Positions 1 through 5,911 of a stretch of DNA of 6,284 bases are shown here, one piece after another; position 1 is the first letter of the stretch; every line of letters starts with the position of its first letter. The stretch covers positions 1 through 6,284 of the forward strand of contig CAMOGR010000068.1 of assembly GCA_946614205.1 (NCBI GenBank), written 5' to 3'. The position numbers and the translations under genes are program-made. The notes beneath the pieces were generated by a model. It had not been told where the DNA came from, made no database searches, and saw only the letters and a program-made list of their open reading frames with translations. The stretch comes from an uncultured Bacteroidales bacterium (lineage in GTDB: Bacteria > Bacteroidota > Bacteroidia > Bacteroidales > UBA932).

Positions 1-2443
1 CGTTGGTGATGGTCGTTTTGCCGTCTTCATCGACGTGCTCCCACTGGGGATCGCCGTTGTCGGGGTTGACTCCTGCCCATACGGGGATGAACCAGGAGTA
101 GATGTCATGGCCTTCGGAAATCTTCTGGTTGTATCCGGAAGAAGTGGTCTGAAGGATGTCCTCGTGGTCGGGGAGCTCTTTGACGACGTTCTTGTTGAAG
201 CCGAAGTTGAAGCCGAAGTTCCAGGTGAAGTCGCCGGCCTTGAGGATGCGGCCGTCGGCTGCGAACTCGACGCCGGTGTTGACTACGCTGCCCCTGTTGT
301 CCATGAATTCAAAGAAACCTGTGGACGTTGCGGTAGGTACTGCAAGCAGGAGGTTGGTGTTCAGGGTGCGGTAGCCGTCGATCGTGATGTTCCAGTTGTT
401 GGCGAGCGTGGCGTCGATACCTACGCTGGCCATGTATGCCTCTTCCCAGCCGAGGTTGGGGTTGGCCTGCTGCTTGAGAACGGCTGCGGTGATGCCTGCG
501 TAGTTTGCGCTGAGCTCATAGATGTCCTGGTAGCGGAAAGGCGCGATGCTGTCGTTGCCGGTCTTTCCGTAACCGCCGCGGAGCTTGAGGAAAGTAAGGA
601 AATTGTTGCCGCTGAGGAATTTCTCATTGGAGACAATCCATGCTGCCGAAACGCCGGGGAAGTAACCGCCGCGGGCGAGGGGACCGAACTTGTAGCTCTC
701 GTCGTAACGGATTGAAGCTGTGAGGACATACTTGCCTGCGTATGAATACTGAGCCTGTGCGAGCAGTGCCCATGTGCGGGTGTGGTAATCGTAGCCGGAG
801 GACTCGATGGTGGAAGGGGCGCAGTTGCTCAGCGAGCGCTGGCCTGCGGGCATGTTCTTGCCCTCGGAGGCCATGGAGCGGGTGTAGCCCTCGCCGTATT
901 CCCAACCGCCGATAGCGCTCACGTCATGAGCTCCGAACGTCTTGTGGAACTTGAGGAGGTTTGTGGTGCCCCAGCCGTTCCACTCGCTGTCGGAATTGGA
1001 CAGGTGGCCGTCGTTGGCGTAGGAAGGAGACTGGGTGCGGGGGTCGATGTAGGACTCCCAGAAATCGTTGGACGAGTCGTAACGGTTGGTGGAAGTGAAG
1101 TTGAGCCAGTCGGTGATGTTCCAGACGAGCTGCAGGTCGCCTACTATTGATTCTCCCCAGCCCTTGCTGTAGTTGTACAGCTCGTTGTGGAGAACGTTGT
1201 ACTTGTCGTGGCTGTACCAGGGCAGACCGTTGTCGGAGCGCTTGGCTGCATTGACGAAGAGAATTTCGTCGGTGACATTGCCGTCAGCGTCGATTACGTA
1301 GGGGATATCCCAGGGGAGGGCACGGTATGCGCACTCGAGAGTGACGTAGGAAGACTCTTCCTGGGACTGGCTCTTGCGGTAGCTTACGCGCGCGTTGAGA
1401 GTAAGGTTGTCGGTGATCGCCGTCGAGAGGTTTACGCGGGCGGAGTTGCGCCAGTAGTTGGTGTTGACGAGGGAACCCTGCTCGTTGTAGTGGTCGAGGC
1501 TCACGAAATAGCTGGTCCTGCCGGTCTTGCCGCTCACGGATGCGTAGTAGTTCTGGACCACGCCGGTGCGGAATGCATGGTTTATCCAGCTGAAATCCTG
1601 GTCAAGCAGGGATTCGGGACGCTGGTTCTTGAAGAGGGCCTTCGGGTACATCATCCTCTGGGTCTCGTAGAGTTCATAGGAATCCATGGGGCTGAAACGG
1701 CCGGTAAGAGCCTTCTTGATACCTGCGGTTGCCTTGAGGTTGATGACCGGCTTGTCCTGCTTGGCGCTCTTGGTGGTGACGACGATGACGCCGCCTGCTG
1801 CGGCAGCACCGTAAAGTGCGGTTGCGGAAGCATCCTTGAGGATGGTGATCGTCTCCACGTCGTTGGGGTTGAAGGAGCCGCCGGCGACGCCGTCGACGAC
1901 GTACATGGGACCTGCACCTGCGGTGATGGAGCCTGTACCGCGGATACGTATGGTGGCGTCATGCCCGGGCTGGCCGGTGGCGTTGGACACCACGACGCCG
2001 GCCACTTTGCCCTGGAGCATGTTGCCTACGTCTGCGGAGGTTACGTCTGCCAGCTTCTCGCCGCTCATGGAAACCACGGCGCTGGAGAGTTCGGCCTTCT
2101 TCTGGGTGGTGTAACCCAGAACGACCACCTCTTCGAGTACTGTTGTGTCGGGAGTGAGCTGGATGTCGATTTTTGTCTGTTTGCCGACTGTTACGGAAAC
2201 GGACTCGTAACCCAGGGATGAGAATGTGATGACGGCGTTTTCGGGTGCCGAGATGACATAATTGCCGTCGTAATCGGTGACTGCGCCGCCTCCGGTGGAC
2301 AGAACGACTCCGGCTCCGATTACAGGCTCACCTGTGGATGAGTCCGTAACCTTACCGGTGACGCTGTGCGACTGGGCGGACATCGTTACTGAAAGCGCCA
2401 GGGATGCAAGCACTGTCAGGATTCGGATGGGTGTTAGTTTCAT
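1..2443 (-). CDS. SusC/RagA-family TonB-linked outer-membrane transporter, N-terminal 814 residues (partial)
   Basis: Outer-membrane TonB-dependent transporter of the SusC type, which imports oligosaccharides together with a SusD-like surface lipoprotein. The frame is open from the ATG at 2443 to the window edge, giving 814 residues; family members usually have about 1,000, so the end of the barrel is missing. Residues 1-24 look like a signal peptide (MKLTPIRILT, then a hydrophobic stretch ending MSAQ). Residues 26-98 form a carboxypeptidase-regulatory-like beta-sandwich (VTGKVTDSSTGEPVIGAGV). A TonB-box-like EEVVVLGY lies at 104-111 and the plug domain at about 115-227. It contains the SusC signature region: GPMYVVDGV at 178-186, NPNDVETITILKDASATALYG at 192-212 and GGVIVVTTK at 217-225. 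The rest is aromatic-rich beta-barrel. A susD gene is expected directly downstream, outside the window. The substrate cannot be read from the sequence; the neighbouring genes suggest galactose- or galactosamine-containing glycans. Family assignment is secure, substrate is not. Confidence 0.96.
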   Translation of the reverse strand, partial: MKLTPIRILTVLASLALSVTMSAQSHSVTGKVTDSSTGEPVIGAGVVLSTGGGAVTDYDGNYVISAPENAVITFSSLGYESVSVTVGKQTKIDIQLTPDTTVLEEVVVLGYTTQKKAELSSAVVSMSGEKLADVTSADVGNMLQGKVAGVVVSNATGQPGHDATIRIRGTGSITAGAGPMYVVDGVAGGSFNPNDVETITILKDASATALYGAAAAGGVIVVTTKSAKQDKPVINLKATAGIKKALTGRFSPMDSYELYETQRMMYPKALFKNQRPESLLDQDFSWINHAFRTGVVQNYYASVSGKTGRTSYFVSLDHYNEQGSLVNTNYWRNSARVNLSTAITDNLTLNARVSYRKSQSQEESSYVTLECAYRALPWDIPYVIDADGNVTDEILFVNAAKRSDNGLPWYSHDKYNVLHNELYNYSKGWGESIVGDLQLVWNITDWLNFTSTNRYDSSNDFWESYIDPRTQSPSYANDGHLSNSDSEWNGWGTTNLLKFHKTFGAHDVSAIGGWEYGEGYTRSMASEGKNMPAGQRSLSNCAPSTIESSGYDYHTRTWALLAQAQYSYAGKYVLTASIRYDESYKFGPLARGGYFPGVSAAWIVSNEKFLSGNNFLTFLKLRGGYGKTGNDSIAPFRYQDIYELSANYAGITAAVLKQQANPNLGWEEAYMASVGIDATLANNWNITIDGYRTLNTNLLLAVPTATSTGFFEFMDNRGSVVNTGVEFAADGRILKAGDFTWNFGFNFGFNKNVVKELPDHEDILQTTSSGYNQKISEGHDIYSWFIPVWAGVNPDNGDPQWEHVDEDGKTTITN

Positions 2444-2510
2444 CTGGTTTATTGGTTATAATTGTTGGTTGTTGTAGTCAATTGTAGTAGTCATGCCAAG
2501 GGTCTGAAAC

Positions 2511-2567
2511 TCCTCGGGAATGGCTGCACCGTGGGCATGTCGGCCGCCGGTGCAGCTTCCCAGAGGA
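2511..2567 (-). other. Long bulged hairpin (19 bp) in the susC leader
   Basis: Reading the plus strand, TCCTC (2511-2515), GGGAA (2516-2520) and GCTGCACCG (2523-2531) pair with CGGTGCAGC (2548-2556), TTCCC (2557-2561) and GAGGA (2563-2567). The only interruptions are a two-base bulge (2521-2522) and a one-base bulge (2562); the loop is 16 bases (2532-2547). No T-run follows it on either strand, so it does not look like an intrinsic terminator. It ends about 68 bases before the susC start codon. It could be a leader-RNA element, an mRNA stabiliser or processing site after the SIS gene, or a protein-binding palindrome. Confidence 0.6.
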
Positions 2568-2568
2568 T

Positions 2569-2637
2569 GGACTTTCGCCGTGTATCTCCGGTACCAACCT
2601 TACCATATGCGAAACACGGACAGACGCATGAAAGTCC
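2569..2637 (-). other. Nested inverted repeat adjacent to the long hairpin
   Basis: On the plus strand, GGACTTTC (2569-2576) is perfectly complementary to GAAAGTCC (2630-2637). Inside it, CCGTGT (2578-2583) is complementary to ACACGG (2614-2619). Only one base separates the two helices on one side and ten on the other. It abuts the 2511-2567 hairpin with one base between, which would allow coaxial stacking in RNA. The pairings are seen directly in sequence; that they form in a transcript is inferred. Confidence 0.45.
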
Positions 2638-2705
2638 TGCACCAATTAACCCTTTTTGCAAATCGTCAATGAAAATATCGAATGTTGCTCCGTCTGTCAT
2701 TATAA

Positions 2706-3827
2706 TTATAAATAAAGTGTCACGCCCTCGACCACCCTTGATATGTTTCCGGATACGGAAGGTGAGTCGGGGTTGAGCCCGTAGTACAGGGACTTGTAGA
2801 ATCCCAGCAACTGGGCGAAAAATACATAGGCCACACCGCCGTAATATCCTGGGAAAGCATCGGGAAGGCGGGTTTCGATACAGGCGTCCATATACGAAAC
2901 GTCCAGCCCTTCCGGAATGTTGCGGCACACCAGGGCATAGGACTGGGCGCCCATGCCGGCCTTTATCTGCCGTACGAGGTCGAGTTCGTAGCGGTTTACC
3001 CTCTCTTCGGGCGAGACCAGATAGACGAGGAGGGCCTTGTCGTTCACCAGGGCCTTGGGGCCGTGGCGGAAACCCAGGAAACTGTCGTGGGTACACATGA
3101 TCTGGCCGTCGGTGAGCTCCTGAAGCTTGAGGCTGGACTCTTCCGCCACGCCCCTCAGGGTCCCGGAGCCAAGGAATACTGCGCGCTTGAAACTCTTCTG
3201 CGCCAGTGCTTTAATACTTTCCTCGCTGCGTCCTATGGCCTCCTGTACGCATGTGGCCAAGGTGTCTATCATCCATTTCTGCGACTCGAGAGCGTCGATG
3301 TTCGCGATCATGGAGCAGGCGAGGTACATGGTGGAGTAGCTGCTAGTCATTGCCAGCGACAGGTCGTTGGTCTCCGGGGGGAGCAGGATGGTCAGGACGT
3401 TGTCGCCTTTCATCTTGGCCAGTTCGCCGCCGGCGTTGCAGGTGATGATTATGTGGGCTACGTTCTCTACATACTTCTCGACTGTTTTTACTGCACCTAC
3501 GCTCTCGGGGCTGTTCCCGGAACGTGCAAACGAAACCAGGAGGACCTTGTTCTGCGAATCGAAATAGAAGTCGGGGTAGGTGATGATGTCGGTCGTGGCA
3601 AGGGCGCGCGCACCTTTGAAGGAGGTCTTGTGGAGGGCGGTTTCCAAGGCGTCGCCTATATAGGCGGAAGTGCCTGCGCCGGTCAGGATTATATTGTAGC
3701 CTTGTCCCACGAACCTGTCAAGAAAAGACTTGATTTCGTCTTTGCGGGAGATTATCACGTTGTAGGCTTCTTTCCAAACGCGCGGCTGCTGGAGTATTTC
3801 CTTGTATGTGTTGTAGTTTAGTGGCAT
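2706..3827 (-). CDS. AgaS-like SIS-domain sugar-phosphate isomerase/deaminase
   Basis: A 373-residue cytoplasmic protein with two SIS (sugar isomerase) domains, the length and layout of the AgaS family (galactosamine-6-phosphate deaminase, also annotated tagatose-6-phosphate ketose isomerase). The first SIS domain (about 30-170) has the phosphate-binding loop GAGTSAYIGDA at 50-60 and SFARSGNSPES at 99-109. The second (about 205-345) has LGSGTLRGVAEESSLKLQELT at 219-239, carrying the glutamates expected near the active site, and FRHGPKALV at 253-261, equivalent to the HGP motif of GlmS-type isomerase domains. The C-terminus (NPDSPSVSGNISRVVEGVTLY) is AgaS-like. The gene lies between a DeoR-family regulator and susC on the same strand, and a PfkB kinase sits nearby, which fits conversion of galactosamine-6-phosphate to tagatose-6-phosphate before a second phosphorylation. 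A good -7 box 27 bases upstream and an overlapping inverted repeat suggest its own regulated promoter. Exact substrate is uncertain; GlmS-like or other hexosamine/ketose phosphates remain possible. Confidence 0.9.
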   Translation of the reverse strand: MPLNYNTYKEILQQPRVWKEAYNVIISRKDEIKSFLDRFVGQGYNIILTGAGTSAYIGDALETALHKTSFKGARALATTDIITYPDFYFDSQNKVLLVSFARSGNSPESVGAVKTVEKYVENVAHIIITCNAGGELAKMKGDNVLTILLPPETNDLSLAMTSSYSTMYLACSMIANIDALESQKWMIDTLATCVQEAIGRSEESIKALAQKSFKRAVFLGSGTLRGVAEESSLKLQELTDGQIMCTHDSFLGFRHGPKALVNDKALLVYLVSPEERVNRYELDLVRQIKAGMGAQSYALVCRNIPEGLDVSYMDACIETRLPDAFPGYYGGVAYVFFAQLLGFYKSLYYGLNPDSPSVSGNISRVVEGVTLYL

Positions 3828-3853
3828 TTTGTTTACATATTAGTTTTATGTTA

Positions 3854-3861
3854 CAAAAATA
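3854..3861 (-). promoter_or_regulatory. Bacteroidota -7 promoter box for the SIS gene
   Basis: On the minus strand this reads TATTTTTG, an exact match to the Bacteroides -7 consensus TAnnTTTG. It starts 34 bases and ends 27 bases upstream of the SIS ATG, so transcription would start roughly 20 bases before the gene. The upstream -33 element is poor: no clean TTG at 19-21 bases. That would fit a promoter needing relief of repression or activation at the overlapping inverted repeat. Confidence 0.55.
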
Positions 3862-3873
3862 TGAAATAAAAAG

Positions 3874-3919
3874 CAAAACGTTTCGATATGAAATGGTCAT
3901 CTCAAATCGAAACGCTTTG
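3874..3919. promoter_or_regulatory. 14-bp inverted repeat, probable operator upstream of the SIS gene
   Basis: CAAAACGTTTCGAT (3874-3887) and ATCGAAACGCTTTG (3906-3919) are inverted copies matching at 13 of 14 positions. Their centres are 32 bp apart, close to three helical turns. The first arm lies where the -33 region of the SIS promoter should be. The TTTCG/CGAAA core recurs at 3984-3998 and in the regulator/kinase divergent region, so the simplest reading is a binding site for the local DeoR-family repressor. Operator function is inference. Confidence 0.5.
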
Positions 3920-3976
3920 AAATTATTCGCCGCGCGTTGGTAATTAGCTATGTGTCAGAATGTTATCGCTATTTAT

Positions 3977-3997
3977 AAAATTATTTCGTGACGTTTC
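3977..3997 (-). promoter_or_regulatory. Copy 1 of a 21-base shared motif, candidate DeoR-family operator
   Basis: On the minus strand this reads GAAACGTCACGAAAT followed by AATTTT. It matches the plus-strand stretch 4856-4876 at 17 of 21 positions, with shared core GAAACnnnACGAAAT and ATTTT after one variable base. It contains two GAAA repeats ten bases apart, one helical turn, similar in style to the TTTC repeats bound by AgaR-type DeoR regulators. It lies just after the regulator stop codon and about 150 bases upstream of the SIS start. Confidence 0.45.
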
Positions 3998-4014
3998 GAA
4001 ATTATAACCTTCAA

Positions 4015-4806
4015 TCAGACGTTAACTGTTTCGACATTTACTTTCATGGCTTTCAGTTGATTGCGTACTCCGGCCGGAAGGTTCTTGTCGGTGATGACGG
4101 TGTCGAGTTTGTCGGGCATGGCGATGAAGGCGAGAGCCCTCTTGTTGACTTTTGAGGAATCGAAAACGGCGATGACCTCACGTGCGCGGGAAATCATTAC
4201 CTGATTGGTGCTTGCCTCTTCCACGCTGGGAGTCGAAAGCCCGGCGTCCACGCTGAAACTGTCCACTCCGAGGAAGAGTTTGTCGCAGTAGAAGAGCTTG
4301 AGGTTGGATTCTGCAAGGGAACCCACCGTGGACATGCTCGGCTCCCTTACGCTTCCCCCCATGAGGAGCACTTTGAAACGCTTGTATTTCAAGGCTTCAA
4401 TCATGGCGTTCACGGAGTTGGTGATGATAGTGAGGTCGTTGAAGCGGTCCAGGTTCTTGGCAACTTCGAGCGCGGTGGTTCCCGAATCGATCAGAATCGT
4501 GTCACCGTCCTTGATATGTGCTGCCGCGGCCCTGCCTATGGCTTCTTTCTCCCTGGAATTGACCAGACGCTTGAAACTGAAGTTGCGCTCTTCGTGTTCG
4601 GCCTCGGCACTGCCGGCTCCCATTATGGCGCCGCCGTGCACGCGGATAAGCAGCTTGCGTTCTTTCAGTATACGGAGGTCCTTACGGATGGTAACTTCCG
4701 AAACGCCGAACTGTTTGCTCAGCTGGGTTACGGTTACGGATGAATCTTCCCGCAGTCTTTGCAGAATACCGGAACGGCGGCCTTGGGCGGTGTCATAAAC
4801 GGTCAT
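4015..4806 (-). CDS. DeoR-family transcriptional regulator (AgaR-like)
   Basis: A 263-residue cytoplasmic DNA-binding regulator of normal family length. The N-terminal DeoR helix-turn-helix spans about 12-62, with LSKQFGVSEVTIRKDLRILK at 29-48 and the family hallmark RVHGGA at 55-60. The C-terminal DeoRC sensor domain, related to ribose-5-phosphate isomerase folds and binding sugar phosphates, spans about 84-245: REKEAIGRAA at 85-94, DSGTT at 107-111, TNS at 129-131, GG at 150-151, FLGVDSFSVDAGLSTPSVEEA at 178-198 and DSSK at 216-219. These conserved phosphate-loop and sensor motifs are intact, so it should respond to a phosphorylated intermediate. It is transcribed towards the SIS and susC genes and divergently from the kinase, the classic position for a local repressor. 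GAAA/TTTCG repeats in both flanking intergenic regions are its likely targets, with autoregulation implied by one lying on its own -33 region. Family is certain; the effector (tagatose- or galactosamine-phosphate) is inferred from neighbours. Confidence 0.94.
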   Translation of the reverse strand: MTVYDTAQGRRSGILQRLREDSSVTVTQLSKQFGVSEVTIRKDLRILKERKLLIRVHGGAIMGAGSAEAEHEERNFSFKRLVNSREKEAIGRAAAAHIKDGDTILIDSGTTALEVAKNLDRFNDLTIITNSVNAMIEALKYKRFKVLLMGGSVREPSMSTVGSLAESNLKLFYCDKLFLGVDSFSVDAGLSTPSVEEASTNQVMISRAREVIAVFDSSKVNKRALAFIAMPDKLDTVITDKNLPAGVRNQLKAMKVNVETVNV

Positions 4807-4832
4807 AAGTAATTTTGGCTATTAATTTGCAG

Positions 4833-4863
4833 CAAATATAGGAATTTTCTTTTGTGAAACAAT
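4833..4863 (-). promoter_or_regulatory. Promoter of the DeoR-family regulator
   Basis: On the minus strand, TATATTTG (4833-4840) matches TAnnTTTG exactly. It is preceded, after 19 bases, by ATTG (4860-4863), a good -33 element. The ATG at 4806 follows the -7 box by 26 bases. The -33 element lies inside the shared 21-base motif (4856-4876), so a protein bound there would block RNA polymerase, pointing to autorepression. Confidence 0.7.
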
Positions 4864-4876
4864 ACGAAATGATTTT
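4856..4876 (+). promoter_or_regulatory. Copy 2 of the 21-base shared motif, candidate DeoR-family operator
   Basis: Reads GAAACAATACGAAAT followed by GATTTT, 17 of 21 identical to the minus-strand copy at 3977-3997. Further CGAAAC units follow at 4889-4894 and 4909-4914, so the whole 4854-4920 stretch carries four to five GAAA repeats on one strand, with the first two exactly ten bases apart and later ones 24 and 20 bases on. This array sits between the two divergent promoters and could control both. Confidence 0.5.
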
Positions 4877-4922
4877 TTATTTTTAATTCGAAACAATTGC
4901 TCCGGAGACGAAACGGAAATAT

Positions 4923-4930
4923 TATATTTG
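4923..4930 (+). promoter_or_regulatory. Bacteroidota -7 promoter box for the kinase operon
   Basis: TATATTTG matches TAnnTTTG exactly, 25 bases before the kinase ATG at 4956. The nearest TTG-type -33 element (ATTG, 4896-4899) is 23 bases upstream, longer than the usual 19-21, so the -33 part is weak. It lies just downstream of the GAAA repeat array, so it is probably repressed by the divergent regulator. Confidence 0.65.
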
Positions 4931-4955
4931 CATCACTGACCAACAAACCAATACA

Positions 4956-5909
4956 ATGAAGCGCTACGACATTGCAGCCATAGGAGAACTCAACGTTGAC
5001 ATCATACTCAACGGCATAGAGTCCGAGCCCGAAATCGGCAAGGAAAAGTTCGCCCGCAGCATGACAGTGACCCTAGGCAGTTCCACCGCCATTTTCGCGG
5101 CCAACGCCGCATCCCTCGGCAGCAAGGTGTGTTTCGTCGGCATGATAGGCCGCGACGCCTTTGGTTCCCTCGTCCGCTCTTCTCTTCAGGACAGGGGAGT
5201 CGACACATCCTACCTTGTCGAGGGGGACACTCCCACCGGAGCCACCGTGTGCATGAATTACGGCGAAGACAGGGCCAACCTCACATATCAGGGCGCCATG
5301 GACGTCATGGGCTTCAACGACATCGACCTTTCGGTATTCGACGAAGTCTCGCACATCCACCTGAGCTCGCTGTTCATGCAGTCCGGCCTGCTCCGCGACA
5401 TCCACAAACTGCTCGACCTTGCCGCCGCCAAGGGCGTTACGGTCTCGCTCGATACTCAGTGGGACCCGCTCGAAAAATGGGAGCTCGACTATCGTACCGT
5501 GCTTCCCAAGGTTACGGTGTTCATGCCGAATGAGAAGGAACTCCAGGCACTTACAGGCTGCGGCGACCTTGAATCCGCCATTTCCGGGGTGCTTCCGTAC
5601 CTTGGCTGCGCGATGCTGCTGAAGTGCGGCTCCCGGGGCTCCATCCTCATACGCAAGGACGGCACCCGTACGGAGCTTCCGGCATTTCTCAACCGCGACG
5701 TGGTCGATGCGATAGGAGCCGGAGACAGCTGCAACGCAGGCTTCGTCAGTGCATTTGTCAAGGGGCTTCCGCTCGAGGAATGCCAGCGTACCGGCAACCT
5801 TACGGGCGCAGTGAATACCACCGCTGCCGGCGGAACCGGCGCATTCACCTCACTCGAAGCCGTACGCCGTGTGTGCGAGGAACGCTTCGGTTGCTCCATC
5901 AAGCTTTGA
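4956..5909 (+). CDS. PfkB/ribokinase-family carbohydrate kinase
   Basis: A 317-residue cytoplasmic ATP-dependent sugar or sugar-phosphate kinase of normal PfkB length. The N-terminus has the first-strand motif IGELNVDI (9-16). The substrate-binding segment that usually reads GGxxxN is here LGSSTAIFAANAASLG (40-55), a variant I associate with Bacteroidota kinases. FVGMIGRDAFG follows at 60-70, then DTQWDP at 166-171, PNEKE at 191-195 and KCGSRGS at 223-229. The PfkB signature DAIGAGDSCNAGF lies at 251-263, with D257 the expected catalytic base and GAGD the anion hole. In E. coli-like aga/gat pathways a kinase phosphorylates tagatose-6-phosphate; next to an AgaS-like enzyme that is the most attractive substrate, but fructokinase, ribokinase-like or other sugar specificities cannot be excluded. 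The start is set by the A-rich sequence before ATG 4956 and the -7 box 25 bases upstream. The next gene starts two bases after the stop, so the two are surely co-transcribed. Confidence 0.93.
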   Translation: MKRYDIAAIGELNVDIILNGIESEPEIGKEKFARSMTVTLGSSTAIFAANAASLGSKVCFVGMIGRDAFGSLVRSSLQDRGVDTSYLVEGDTPTGATVCMNYGEDRANLTYQGAMDVMGFNDIDLSVFDEVSHIHLSSLFMQSGLLRDIHKLLDLAAAKGVTVSLDTQWDPLEKWELDYRTVLPKVTVFMPNEKELQALTGCGDLESAISGVLPYLGCAMLLKCGSRGSILIRKDGTRTELPAFLNRDVVDAIGAGDSCNAGFVSAFVKGLPLEECQRTGNLTGAVNTTAAGGTGAFTSLEAVRRVCEERFGCSIKL

Positions 5910-5911
5910 AC

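Larger units (their letters stand above)
2444..2705 (-). promoter_or_regulatory. Structured intergenic region / probable 5' leader or intercistronic RNA upstream of susC
   Basis: This 262-base gap between the SIS gene and susC is far more structured than a plain spacer. It holds a 19-bp bulged hairpin (2511-2567) and, one base away, a nested helix (arms 2569-2576 and 2630-2637, with inner arms 2578-2583 and 2614-2619). A further perfect 8-bp inverted repeat (2619-2626 with 2691-2698) would compete with, or pseudoknot through, the second helix. No good TAnnTTTG -7 box is visible on the minus strand in the gap, so the region may be transcribed by read-through from the SIS gene or from a non-standard promoter. 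The last 50 bases before the susC ATG are A/C-rich and unstructured, as expected for a Bacteroidota translation start. I do not recognise a known riboswitch consensus. A regulatory role is inference. Confidence 0.45.

Noticed and set aside
35..1150. Other plus-strand open frames opposite susC (35-715, 782-1150)
   Set aside because: Same reason: the minus-strand frame is a continuous SusC protein, while these have no family features and no promoter or start context.
1187..2221. A 344-codon open frame on the plus strand inside susC
   Set aside because: It lies entirely opposite the well-supported SusC plug/barrel frame, its translation is low-complexity (V, G, A and C rich) with no recognisable motif, and long antisense frames are common opposite GC-rich genes with biased third positions.
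2511..2567. Intrinsic terminator for the SIS gene or susC
   Set aside because: The stem is strong but no T-run follows it on either strand, and it lies inside the leader before susC, where termination would need extra control.
2491..2700. A 70-codon frame on the minus strand starting just after the SIS stop codon (MTDGATFDIF...)
   Set aside because: It fills the gap by spanning the strong hairpins, which better explain the sequence. The protein has no recognisable domain and odd composition (CVCPCF), and the frame is only the tail of a longer shadow frame through the SIS gene. A leader peptide cannot be fully excluded.
2444..2705. Known riboswitch (cobalamin, TPP, SAM, FMN)
   Set aside because: I looked for the conserved boxes of these classes by eye and did not find them; hairpins alone are not enough to name a class.
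3063..3821. A 252-codon plus-strand frame opposite the SIS gene
   Set aside because: It is a shadow of the two-SIS-domain protein; the translation shows no domain.
3828..4014. Small gene or tRNA between the SIS and regulator genes
   Set aside because: The stretch is AT-rich with promoter and operator-like repeats; I see no tRNA-like arms and no credible coding frame apart from an N-terminal extension of a shadow frame.
4298..4798. A plus-strand frame opposite the DeoR-family gene
   Set aside because: The opposite strand encodes a complete, motif-intact DeoR regulator; the translation here is Ser/Arg/Leu rich and unrecognisable.
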